Below, one piece after another: positions 12,844 through 24,240 of a stretch of 64,000 nucleotides of DNA; position 1 is the first letter of the stretch, and each line of letters starts with the position of its first letter. The notes under the pieces are model-generated. The model made no database searches and was not told the DNA's origin. It saw only the letters and a program-made list of their open reading frames with translations. A program made the translations under genes and the position numbers. The stretch comes from Spongilla lacustris (taxonomy: Eukaryota > Porifera > Demospongiae > Spongillida > Spongillidae). The stretch covers positions 5,439,882-5,503,881 of the forward strand of contig OX442420.1 of assembly GCA_949361645.1 (NCBI GenBank). Direction: 5' to 3'.

Positions 12844-13164
12844 TACACAAGCAGAGGGCTTTTTGAAAAGAACAAACCTACAACATACAGCTGGGAACTA
12901 CATGTAGTGCTTTACATTGTTGAGGTACAAGTAGCAAAACATGTAAGTGCCATTTAGAATGTGTGGCATGGTGAAGACATCAGAATTAATGACCACACAA
13001 GTGGAGTTAGTGGTCATGAATTCCTATGCTTCACCGTGCCAAATTGTAGCTGTGACTGCGCATGCAATTTATGTGACATTCTAAGTGGCACTTACATGTA
13101 TCTCAACATTGTAAAGCACTACCCAGTAAGCTTTATTCTTTTCAAAAAGCCCTCCGCTTGTGTA
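12844..13164. mobile_element. 321-bp Tc1/mariner-like MITE, left arm only
   Basis: The termini are inverted repeats: TACACAAGCAGAGGGCTTTT at the left and AAAAGCCCTCCGCTTGTGTA at the right. It is flanked by TA at 12842-12843 and 13165-13166. The mirrored site in the right arm (around 33828) reads GGTTTATA directly against the mariner-type terminus, so it is an empty site and confirms a TA target duplication. The element holds no coding region. It inserted within 2 bp of the terminus of the 20.7-kb element after the two arms had separated. Confidence 0.9.
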
Positions 13165-13166
13165 TA

Positions 13167-13799
13167 CAGGGTGATCCAAAAGTCGCGCAAAATGTTTGAA
13201 TTGCAATAACTTCAGAACTGAACATTGTAAAATTATGCTGTTTGAAGTAAAAATCATGCCAATGACTAACTTAAAGCTATTTATATGTAGTTATTAAAAG
13301 TTATTATTAAGTTTATTTAATACATGCCAATGCATTGATCAACAAGCAACAACCCCCAGAGAGTGTGTAAAAATTAATTTTTATAGCTATTAAATATTAC
13401 TTATCACGTGATCTACCTTATTTAAGGTTTTTGCGGGAAAACCCCCGCTCAAAGTCAAGCTATAGCATATAAATCACCAATATCGCGGTAAATCTATGCA
13501 AAGGAGCATCCAATAATCGTGCCAATAAACAGTTTACCATCTTGCCTGGTGCCTAACGAAGCCAAATGTTTAAAACGGAATTTATTAATTTCCGTTAACT
13601 GGACTTGTGAAAAGCAGAGTTTGAATTATTAGACCCGTAGAGGAAGTCATACTCTAATTGTGGAACTAACAATTGCATTGATTCGTGTTTTGGAAGCAGA
13701 GTTTAAAGCTGTTGAAGTTAGGCAGCGCTTACGCATGCGCGATATCCATATAAAATAATGTTAGGTCCGAGAACGACAGTTCCTCACGTGAACATAATT
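13167..13799. repeat. Terminal ~630 bp of the left mariner-type inverted repeat
   Basis: The block starts CAGGGTGATCCAAAAGTCGC, continues with AT-rich sequence, and includes CACGTGATCTACC, AAAACCCCCGCTC and a TATA-like ATATAAAATAA near 13750. By eye it is almost identical to the inverted copy at about 33195-33827. A CACGTGAACATAATT/AATTATCGCATTCACGTG dyad spans roughly 13788-13822. No gene is supported here. Confidence 0.8.
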
Positions 13800-14477
13800 G
13801 AATAATTATCGCATTCACGTGATACATTGCCACAACACAGCCCCACCCTCCTAAACTTTGCATCTCTGCAACATCATATTGCGGGCACTTTGCATTCACC
13901 TATCCGAATAGTCATCGTGGCCCATGCAGATGCAGGAGCAAATATTGTAAAGCCCAGCGTTTTTACCATCAATGACCCCAAGCCGTTAAATAAGTTGTTT
14001 CCCAGGCAGTGCTTCAGTGCTTTAAAAACACAGCATCTTTATAGAACCCAAATCATGCCATACCGCGCCGTTTGTAACAGCAGTAACGGTTTTAATAACA
14101 AACCAAACTCGGTGGGCATCATTTCAATTCGATCCATCGATCCGGCAAGTACGCGCGTACAGCACTGCAGCTACACGGGTGCATGTAACCACGTAGAGCA
14201 GAACGTGATTCATCAAAGACGCTATGGTATACGCGAATTGGTAAGCATCGGTTCAGAATGTAAGCCTACGTACTACGCACGGCGCATTCGTTTCCTGTAC
14301 GTTACAGACAGTATTCAGAGAAAACAGCGTCGTTTCGAGCAGAACCAACCCAACAACATGCAACTCGCTGAAACAGCTCGCACTGTAACGTCCCACCACG
14401 CTAAGGTACGTGTGCCTCAGGGGAGCAAGAACCAAAGAAGACTTCCAATGGTGCACATATTATTAATTAAGAGATGA
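13800..14477 (+). other. Unrecognised conserved block with an unstable open frame (left copy)
   Basis: An open frame of ~216 codons has no ATG at its start (it opens at TTG 13827) and matches no family I know. The mirrored copy at 32524-33190 is nearly identical in DNA but lacks 7 bp near 14270, so the reading frame and C-terminus differ. A third, degenerate copy of the last ~270 bp lies at 20131-20400. DNA conservation without frame conservation argues for a structural or regulatory segment of the element rather than a gene. Confidence 0.6.
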
Positions 14478-14589
14478 CCCAATGACATTAAAGGGGGTTC
14501 CAATGGTTCACCCATTAGAGGGGTCCCAATGGTCTGGACATCAAAGGAAATAAGAGGGTCTCTATCTCTTAGGTAGGACAGTGTCCATT

Positions 14590-17500
14590 GTCACAGAATG
14601 TGCATAGGGTGACTGCAGATGGAGCGAATGTGCTTGGTTAGAAAAATTCTTAGCTGATACCTCACTAGTGAGAAATGCGTGGGGAACACCCCTGGTGTAT
14701 TTTTGTAAATTCTGGGACACTATCAAGTGTCACAGAATGCGTAGGTTGACTGCAGATGGAGCGAATGTGCTTCCACTGCATGCCATGTTGAGCCATGTAC
14801 AGGAAGGTTGGGGGTGGTTAGAAAAATGTTTAGCTGAGTCCCCACTAGTGAGACATGTGTGGGGAACACCCCTGGTGTATTTTTGTAATTTCTGGGACAC
14901 TATCAAGTGTCACAGAATGCGTAAGATGACTGCAGATGTGCTTCCACTGCATGCCTTGTTGACACATTAACAGGAAGGGTAGGGGTGGTAAGAAAAATGT
15001 TAAGCTGAGTCCCCACTAGTGAAACATGTGTGATTAACACCCCTGGTGTATGTTTGTAATTTCTGGGACTCTATCAAGTGTCACAGAATGCATAGGTTGA
15101 CTGCAGATGGAGCGAATGTGCTTCCACTGCATGCCATGTTGACACATGTATAGGGAGGGTAGGGGTGAATAGAAAAATGTTTAGCTGAGTCCCCACTAGT
15201 GAAACATGTGTGTGGTACACAAATGTTGAGTTGGTGTAATTTCTGGGACACTGTCAAGTGTCACAGAATGCATTGGGTGACTGCAGATGTGCTTACACTG
15301 CATGCCTTGTGGACACATTTACAGGAAGGGTAGTGGTTGTTTGAAAAATGTTTAGCTGAGTCCACACTAGTGAGACATGTGTGGGGAAGACCCCTGGTGT
15401 ATATTTGTAAATTCTGGGACACTATCAAGTGTCACAGAATGCATAGAGTGACTGAAGAATGGATCGAATGTGTGTCCAGTGCATACCTTGTTAAGCTATG
15501 TACAGGAAGGGTAGGGGTGGTTAGAAAAATGTTTAGCTGAGTCCCCACTAGTGAGACATGTGTGGGGAAGACCGCTGGTGTGTGTTTGTAATTTATGGGA
15601 CTCTATCAAGTGTCGCAAAATGTGTAGGTTGACTTCAGATGGAGCGAATGTGCTTCCACTGCATGCCATGTTGAGCCATGTACAGGAAGGTTAGGGGTGG
15701 TTAGAAACATGTTTAGCTGAGTCCGAACTAGTGAGACATGTGTGGGGAACAACCCTGGTGTATTTTTGTAATTTCTGGGACACTATCAAGTGTCACAGAA
15801 TGCATAAGGTGACTGCAGATGTTCTTCCACTGCATGCCATGTTGACACATTTACAGGAAGGGTAGGGGTGGTTAGAAAAATGTTAAGCTGAGTCCCCATT
15901 AGTGAGACATGTGTGATGAACACCCCTGGTGTATGTTTGTAATTTCTGGGACACTATCAAGTGTCACAGAATGCATAGAGTGACTGTAGAATGGAGCAAA
16001 TGTGTGTCCAGTACATACCTTGTTAAGCCATGTACAGGAAGGGTAGGGGTGGTTAGAAAAATGTTTAGCTGAGGCCCCACTAGTGAGACATGTGTGGGGA
16101 AGACCCCTGGTGTGTTATTGTAATTTCTGGGACTCTATCAAGTGTAACAGAATGCATAGGATGACTTTAGATGGAGTGAATGCACTTCCACTGCATGCCT
16201 TGTTGACACATGTATAGGGAGGGTAGGGGTAGTTAGAAAAATGTTTAGCTGAGTCCCCACTAGTGAGACATGTGTGTGGTACACCACTGTTGAGTTGGTG
16301 TAATTTCTGGGACACTGTCAAGTGCCACAGAATGCATAGAGTGACTGTAGAATTGAGCAAATGTGTTTCCACTGCATGCCTTGTTGAGCCATGTACAGGA
16401 AGGGTAGGGGTGGTTAGAAAAGTGTTTAGCTGAGTCCCCACTAGTGAGACATGTGTGGGGAACACCCCTGGTGTATTTTTGTAATTTCTGGGAAACTATC
16501 AAGTGTCACAGAATGCAGATGTGCTTCCACTGCATGCCTTGTTGACACATGTATATGGAGTGTAGGGGTGGTTAGAAAAATGTTTTGTTGAGTCCCCACT
16601 AGTAAGACAAGTGTGTGATATACCACTGTTGAGTTGGTGTACTTTCTGGGACACTGTGAAGTGTCACAGAATGCATTGGGTGACTGCAGTATGGAGTGAA
16701 TGTGCTTCCACTGCATGCCTTGTTGTCACATGTACAGGAAGGGTAGGTGTGGTTTGAAAAATGTTTAGCTGAGTCCTCACTAGTGAGACATGTCTTGGGA
16801 GCACCCCTGGTGTATATTTGTAATTTCTGGGACTCTATCAACTGTCACAGAATGCATAGGATAACTGCAGATGGAGTGAATGTGTTTCCACTGCATGCCT
16901 TGTTGATACATGTACAGGAAGGGTAGGGGTAGTAAGAAAAATGTTTAGCTGAGTCCTTAATGTGTGGGGAACACCCCTTGTGTATATTTGTAATTTTTGG
17001 GACTCTATCAAGTGTCACAGAATGCATAGGGTGACTGCAAATGCTCTTCCACTGCATGCCTTGTTGACACATGTATGGGAAGGGTAGGGGTGGTTAGAAA
17101 AATGTTTAGTTGAGTCCCCACTAGTAAGACAAGTGTGTGATACACCACTGTTGAGTTGGTGTACTTTCTGGGACACTGTCAAGGCATTGGGTGACTGCAG
17201 AATGGAGCAAATATGTTTCCACTGCATGCCTTGTTGAGCCATGTACAGGAAGGGTAGGGGTGGTAAGAAAAATGTTTAGCTGAGTCCTTAATGTGTGGGG
17301 AACACCCCTTGTGTATTTTTGTAATTTCTGGGACTCTATCAAGTTTCACAGAATGCATAAGGTGACTGCAGATGTGCTTCCACTGCATACCTTGTTGACA
17401 CATTTACAGGAAGGGTAGGGGTGGTTAGAAAAATGTTTACCTGAGTCCCCACTAATGAGACATGTGTGGGGAACACGACTGATGTATGTTTGTAATTTCT

Positions 17501-20130
17501 GGGACTCTACCAAGTGTCACAGAATGCATTGGGTGACTGCAGAATTGAGCAAATGTGTTTCCACTGCATGCCTTGTTGACACATGTATGGGAAGGGTAGG
17601 GGTGGTTAGAAAAATGTTTAGTTGAGTCCCCACTAGTAAAACAAGTGTGTGATACACCACTGTTGAGTTGGTGTACTTTCTGGGACACTGTCAAGGCATT
17701 GGGTGACTGCAGAATGGAGCAAATGTGTTTCCACTGCATGCCTTGTTGAGCCATGTATAGGGTTATTTGAAAAATTTTTAGCTGAGTCCCCACTAGTGAG
17801 ACATGTGTGGGGAAGACCCCTGGTGTGTTTTTTGTAATTTCTGGGACTTTATCAAGTGTCACAGAATGCATAGGGTGACTGCAGATGGAGCGAATATGCT
17901 TCCACTACAGACCTTGTTGACACATGTATAGGAAGGTAGGGGTTGCTTGAAAAATGCTTAACTGAGTCCTCACTAGTGAGACATGTGTTTGGTACACCCC
18001 TGTTGAGTTGGTGTAATTTCTGGGTCACTATCAAGTGTCACAGAATGCATTGGGTGACTGCAGAATGGAGTGAATGTGTTTCCACTGCATGCCTTGTTGA
18101 CACATTATCAGGAAGGGTATGGGTGGTAAGAAAAATGTTTAGCTGTGACCTTAATGTGTGGGGAACAGCCCTTGTGTATTGTTTGTAATTTTTGGGACTC
18201 TATCAAGTGTCACAGAATGCATAGGGTGACAACAGATGTGCTTCCACTGCATGCCTTGTTGACACATTTACAGCAAGGGTAGGGGTGGTTAGAAAAATGT
18301 TTAGCTGAGTCCCCACTAATGAGACATGTGTGGGTAACACCATTGATGTATGTTTGTAATTTCTGGGACTCTATCAAGTGTCACAGAATGCATAGGTTGA
18401 CTGCAGAATTGAGCAAATGTGCTTCCACTGCATGCCATGTTGAAACATGTATAGGGAGGGTAGGGGTGAATAGAAAAAATGATTAGCTGAGTCCCCACTA
18501 GTGAAACTTGTGTGTGGTACACCAATGTTGAGTTGGGGACACTGTCAAGTGTCACAGAATGCATTGGGTGACTGCTGAATAGAGCAAATGTGTTTCCAAT
18601 GCATGCCTTGTTGAGCCATGTACAGGAAGGGTAGGGGTGGTTAGAAAAATGTTTAGCTGAGTCCCCACTAGTGAGACATGTGTGGGGAACACCCCTGGTG
18701 TATTTTTTGTAATTTCTGGGACACTATCACAGAATGCATAGGGTGATTGCAGATGGAGCGAATGTGCTTCCACTACAGACCTTGTTGACACATGTACAGG
18801 AATGTTAGGGGTGGTTAAAAAAATGTTTAGTTGAGTCCCCACTAGTAAGACAAGTGAGTGATACAACACTGTTGAGTTGGTGTACTTTCTGGGACAATGT
18901 CAAGGCATTGGGGTGACTGCAGAATGGAGCAAATGTGTTTCCACTGTATGCCTTGTTGAGCCATGTATAGGAAGGGTAGGGGTTGTTTGAAATATGGGAA
19001 AGTTTACGAGAAAAGGGACCTAGCGTGTATTATAAAAAAGTATAATAAAAATGCATTACGTTTGATTTGCTATAACTTCCGAACAGTTAACGCTATCAAC
19101 TTCCTATTTTCAACACTTCATACTGCACCATTTCTCTATGGTAAAATTCATTTTGGAGTCTTGCACTGGCTCCATGTCAGTATTGCAAGGTTCGATACCC
19201 CACTGGGTTCAAACCCGCCATAACTTTCGGTAGAAGTAATCAATTCCCTTCAAATTCGGTTTGTAGGTAGAGAGGTCCTATACCTATCGATTTGTTCTGT
19301 TCGTTAATTTTTATGCCATCCGTTACGGAGATACAGTTGAACAAACTACGTGCCCATTTTCGCGCCAATGATTTGGGTAAATTGCGTTCCGCTCAATGTA
19401 TGGGGAGGCGGGGATTATAACATTGGCGCGAATCAAGCGGGAAAACGTGCACGTAGTTTGTTCAACTGTATCTCCGTAACGGATGGCATAAAAATTAACG
19501 AACAGAACAAATCGATAGGTATAGGACCTCTCTACGTACAAACCGAATTTGAAGCGAATTGATTACTCCTACCGAAAGTTATGGCGGGTTTGAACCCAGT
19601 GGGGTATCGAACGTTGCAATACTGACACGGAGCAAATGCAAGACTCCAAAATGTATTTTACCATACAGAAATGGTGCAGTATGAAGTGCTGAAAATAGGA
19701 AGTTGATAGCGTTAACTGTTCGGAGGTTATAGCAAATCAAACCTAATGCATTTTTATTATACTTTTTTATAATACACGCTAGGTCCCTTTTCTCCCATAT
19801 GTTTAGCTGAGTCCCCACTAGTGAGACATGTGTGGGGAAGACCCCTGGTGTGTTTTTGATATTTCTGGGACTTTACCAAGTGTCACAGAATGCATAGGGT
19901 GACTGCAGATGGAGCGAATGTGCTTCCACTACAGACCTTGTTGACACATGTATAGGAATGGTAGGGGTTGTTAGAAAGATGCTTAACTGAGTCCTCACTA
20001 GTGAGACATGTGTTTGCTACACCCCTGTTGAGTTGGTGTAATTTCTGGGTCACTATCAAGTGTCATAGAATGCATTGGGTGACTGCAGAATAGAGTGAAT
20101 GTGTTTCCACTGCATGCTTTGTTGACACAT
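14590..20130. repeat. ~175-bp satellite array, left arm
   Basis: Tandem units of 170-182 bp each contain TTAGCTGAGTCCCCACTAGT, GAGACATGTGTGGGGAACA, TTTCTGGGACACTATCAAGT, GTCACAGAATGCATAGG and CTTCCACTGCATGCCTTGTT. There are nearly 30 units, interrupted by the foldback MITE at 18996-19796. Variants (TGTGTGGTACACC, internal deletions near the GGCATTGGGTGACTGC block) recur in non-adjacent units, a sign of unequal exchange. The 60-140-residue frames here are repeat artefacts. Confidence 0.92.
18996..19796. mobile_element. Foldback MITE of the DUF7869-linked family, copy 1
   Basis: An 801-bp palindromic element starts GGGAAAGTTTACGAGAAAAG and ends with its complement less ~9 bp. It interrupts a 175-bp satellite unit, which resumes with GTTTAGCTGAGTCC. 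ATAT borders both ends. Each half carries the subterminal block also seen upstream of the DUF7869-type gene (TAACGGATGGCATAAAAATT, CCTATACCTATCGATTTG, GGGTTCAAACCCGCC). The centre is a dyad around CATTGGCGCGAATCAAGC. No matching insertion is present in the right arm. Confidence 0.88.
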
Positions 20131-20400
20131 CTACATAAAGGGAAAAGTACAGAACCAGTTCAGCACTGTAGCTACACGGGTGCATGTAACCACATAGAGC
20201 AGAACATTATTGATCATAGACGGTATGTTGTACATGAATAAGTAATCATCAGTTCAGAATGTAAGCCCCGCGCATTTGTTTCCTGTTACAGACAGAAAAT
20301 AGCATCACTTCGAGCAGAACCAGCCCAACAACATGCAACTCGCTGAAACAGCTCGCACTGTAACGTCCCACCACGCTAAGGTATGTGTGCCTCAGGGGAG
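20131..20400 (+). repeat. Degenerate partial copy of the 14150-14430 block
   Basis: Segments such as GCTACACGGGTGCATGTAACC, GAGCAGAACCAGCCCAACAA and CATGCAACTCGCTGAAACAG match 14170-14430 with substitutions and small deletions. As at 14440-14570, it is followed directly by 26-bp GTCCCAATGGT repeats. The order block plus 26-bp units is therefore duplicated within the element. Confidence 0.8.
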
Positions 20401-22222
20401 CTAGGGCCTAATAGGGGTCCCAATGGTGTACACATAAGAGGGGTCCCAATGGTGCACACATAAGAGGGGTCCCAATGGTGTACACATAAGAGAGGTCCTG
20501 TTCGCGCACACATTAAAAGTTTTAATGGTGTACACAAAAGGGGGGTCCCAATGGTGCACACATAAGAGGGGTCCCAATGGTGTACACATAAGAGGGGTCC
20601 CAATGGTGTACACATATGAGGGGTCCCAATGGTGTACACATAAGAGGGGTCCCAATGGTGCACACATAAGAGGGGTCCCAATGGTGTACACATAAGAGGG
20701 GTCCCAATGGTGTACACATAAGAGGGGTCCCAATGGTGTACACATAAGAGGGGTCCCAATGGTGCACACATAAGAGGGGTCCCAATGGTGTACACATAAG
20801 AGAGGTCCTGTTCGCGCACACATTAAAAGTTTTAATGGTGTACACAAAAGGGGGGTCCCAATGGTGTACACATAAGAGGGGTCCCAATGGTGTACACATA
20901 AGAGGGGTCCCAATGGTGTACACATAAGAGGGGTCCCAATGGTGTACACAAAAGGGGGGTCCCAATGGTGTACACATAAGAGGGGTCCCAATGGTGTACA
21001 CATAAGAGGGGTCCCAATGGTGTACACATAAGAGAGGTCCCAATGGTGTACATATAAGAGGGGTCCCAATGGTGTACACATAAGAGGGGTCCCAATGGTG
21101 TACACATAAGAGGGGTCCCAATGGTGTACACATAAGAGGGGTCCCAATGGTGTACACATAAGAGAGGTCCCAATGGTGTACACATAAGAGGGGTCCCAAT
21201 GGTGTACACATAAGAGGGGTCCCAATGATGCACACATAAGAGGGGTCCCAATGGTGTACACATAAGAGGGGTCCCAATGGTGTACACATAAGAGAGGTCC
21301 CAATGGTGTACATATAAGAGGGGTCCCAATGGTGTACACATAAGAGGGGTCCCAATGGTGTACACATAAGAGGGGTCCCAATGGTGTACACATAAGAGGG
21401 GTCCCAATGGTGTACACATAAGAGGGGTCCCAATGGTGTACACATAAGAGGGGTCCCAGTGGTGCACACATAAGAGGGGTCCCAATGGTGTACACATAAG
21501 AGAGGTCCTGTTCGCGCACACATTAAAAGTTTTAATGGTGTACACAAAAGGGGGGTCCCAATGGTGCACACATAAGAGGGGTCCCAATGGTGTACACATA
21601 AGAGGGGTCCCAATGGTGTACACATATGAGGGGTCCCAATGGTGTACACATATGAGGGGTCCCAATGGTGCACACATAAGAGGGGTCCCAATGGTGTACA
21701 CATAAGAGGGGTCCCAATGGTGTACACATAAGAGAGGTCCTGTTCGCGCACACATTAAAAGTTTTAATGGTGTACACAAAAGGGGGGTCCCAATGGTACA
21801 CATAAGAGGGGTCCCAATGTTGTACACATATAAGGGGTCCCAATGGTGTACACATAAGAGGGGTCCCAATGGTGCACACATAAGAGGGGTCCCAATGGTG
21901 CACACATAAGAGGGGTCCCAATGGTGTACACATAAGAGGGGTCCCAATGGTGCACACATAAGAGGGGTCCCAATGGTGCACACATAAGAGGGGTCCCAAT
22001 TGTGCACATATAAGAGGGGTCCCAATGGTGTACACATAAGAGAGGTCCCAATGGTCCACACATAAGAGGGGTCCCAATGGTGCACACATAAGAGAGGTCC
22101 CAATGGTGGACACATAAGAGAGGTCCTGTTCACGCACACATTAAAAGTTTTAATGGTGTACACAAAAGGGGGGTCCCACTGTTGTGTGGTCCCTATAGTG
22201 TAAACATTAGAGGGGTCCCAAT
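20401..22222. repeat. 26-bp tandem repeat array with periodic variant units
   Basis: About 70 copies of a 26-bp unit containing GGGGTCCCAATGGTGTACAC and ATAAGA. A variant segment (GTCCTGTTCGCGCACACATT then AAAAGTTTTAATGG) interrupts it at about 20495, 20805, 21505, 21737 and 22123. Because 26 is not a multiple of 3 and the unit lacks minus-strand stops, all three minus frames stay open for up to 483 codons. The resulting peptides (repeats of CVHHWDPSYVYTIGTPLMC) have nothing else to recommend them as proteins. Confidence 0.95.
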
Positions 22223-23031
22223 GGTGATATACATGTACATTGTAGGTCACTCTGCAAACTAAATGAGGGATATCTTTACCCATTCTTACTACCAGCTATG
22301 CAGAGAGCTTCCTCTCCATTTGGTCACGTGTCTCTAAATTGCTGCTAAATTGATAGGTAAAAATTTTTGCCTTACACCTAAAAGTATGTCCCACTGCCTT
22401 TTCTTTCACTACCAGTAAGGCATTTAGATGCCTCACTTGGGACTTCTCATACAATTGCACCATTGGTACCCCTCTTATTTGTAATGACTTTGTTATCTTG
22501 TAATTTGGCGGTGGAAAAAGTATAAGGTGAGTATGGAGGCAGAGTAGCAGAACAGATTGGAGACAGAGAGATGTGGGAGATGTGTGAAAAATGAATGCAT
22601 CAATGAATGAAGATATTCCTTCCTGTATATTTATACATGAATGGTTTACATGTGTGTGTATGTGTGTGTGTTTGTGTTTTCTTAAGACTAGTATCTTGTT
22701 TCTACTCAGTCTATGTTACTTGCAAGCTAAAGAGGCAAACATTGAGACTTTGGAGAGGTAAATTAAAAAAGAAACAAGACTTCTAGTAAAGGTATGTCTC
22801 CTCAAGTACATAAGTATGTGTCTGCATGTCTTTATGTTCTCCACACTAGGACCATGCTTCTTTGGATGAAGTAACAACTGGAGATACCGATCAATCCTTT
22901 CCTACTGCATAATGGAAATTTGTTTTAGTGACATGACTATCTGTTTTTGTTTTGTGTAGTGTATTTATTGCAAATATCAATTTTTAGAAGCTTGATGTGG
23001 TAATATGTATCGTGTGACAAGAAAGCATAGG

Positions 23032-23108
<77 letters not shown>

Positions 23109-24080
23109 CTATTTCACTATTAATCAACTAAACTCATGGTCCAGAAAACAGAACTGCCAACCTCTGTTTTGGAAGCTGAGAGACCTCTTTTAAATTGCCT
23201 AAAATAGGTACTTTTCTCTCTATCACTGAGGCAGATGACACAGTGGAACCTTTCTGTAACTGAGACTTCTGTGCAACAGCGGAATTACTCCCCACTGCTT
23301 GTGCAACCATAGGACCTTTATCTGTGCATGTTGGACAGAGGAACCTTTCTTTCTGCTTTCATGAATATGTGTGAGATAGGATGGGTAGGAGGATTGTGGG
23401 AGGTTGCAGGTGTCATAATCAATGCAAATTATTCATAGAGGTCATGGGGAGGTGTTTTAAGCCCCTCCTCTTACTGCACTACTAGACATCAAAGGAATAC
23501 ACATTCTGTTTGCTTTCTCATGCTCCTATTGGCCTGCAGGTACATGTGATACCGTTCATAAGGTCAGATACTCCCAAGAAAAAGGCTCTTCTACACCACA
23601 CACATGCACTCCCAAAGGATACATGTAACAGCCAGCAACTTCATTCATTCACACTCCTATCCCATCCTCACCATACATCTATCTGCCACCTTTCTACAAC
23701 TTTATCTCCCTGTCTCCCATCTCCCTATGCTAAGAAACTACATTTAGGTCTGGTGAGTTATTCTATGCTCCCATGCACGTGACCACACAAGTGTGTGTGC
23801 AGTTAAACCTAACCATGTTCTCACAATTACACAAATAAATAAGATACTGTTAAAAATAGACTGAATTTTAAAATCACAGTCTTACATATTTACATGTACA
23901 TATGCAAACACACACAATAATACATTGACACTAATACAGATAACATATAAGATAATATGGTACCTATGTTAATATCCTCCATCAGATTGAATACATTTTG
24001 ATGTAGGACTGAAAAGCAATAAACCTCAATATCATGTGCCTGTGAGAAAGTACAGGAAATAAGGATCAATTAGCTGTAGT
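22223..24080. other. Central spacer left of the transposase; (GT)n only
   Basis: This is non-palindromic sequence inside the 20.7-kb element. It contains a (GT)n tract at 23034-23106 and otherwise ordinary AT-rich DNA. I found no convincing coding frame, RNA gene or transposon terminus. The longest frames lack family features. Confidence 0.6.
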
Positions 24081-24087
24081 GCATTTT

Positions 24088-24196
24088 GGCGGGAACCAAT
24101 AGAAACACTCCACTGTGATTGGGCGGGAACCAATAGAATCACTTCAGCACTGTGATTGGCGGGAACCAATAGAATTGCTCCACTGCACTATAAAAG
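24088..24196 (+). promoter_or_regulatory. Transposase promoter: three CCAAT repeats and a TATA box
   Basis: The motif GGCGGGAACCAATAG occurs three times, at 24088-24102, 24122-24136 and 24158-24172 (spacing 34 and 36 bp). A TATAAAAG box lies at 24189-24196, 45 bp upstream of the ATG at 24241. Repeated CCAAT boxes followed by TATA are a standard RNA polymerase II core layout. The TATA position favours 24241 over the earlier in-frame ATG at 24115. Confidence 0.75.
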
Positions 24197-24240
24197 CACT
24201 GCAGGGAAAAAAACTACATACTGAAGTCATTTTGTACAGC

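Noticed and set aside
13827..14477. 216-codon ORF as a protein gene
   Set aside because: It opens at TTG, shows no family motif, and its near-identical mirror copy has a 7-bp indel that changes the frame.
20376..22283. Minus-strand ORFs of 147-483 codons (repeated CVHHWDPSYVY)
   Set aside because: All three frames are open over the same 26-bp tandem array; no start context, domain or composition of a real protein.
24115..24240. Earlier ATG for the transposase
   Set aside because: It overlaps the CCAAT repeats and lies upstream of the TATA box at 24189-24196; the encoded residues come from the promoter repeats.
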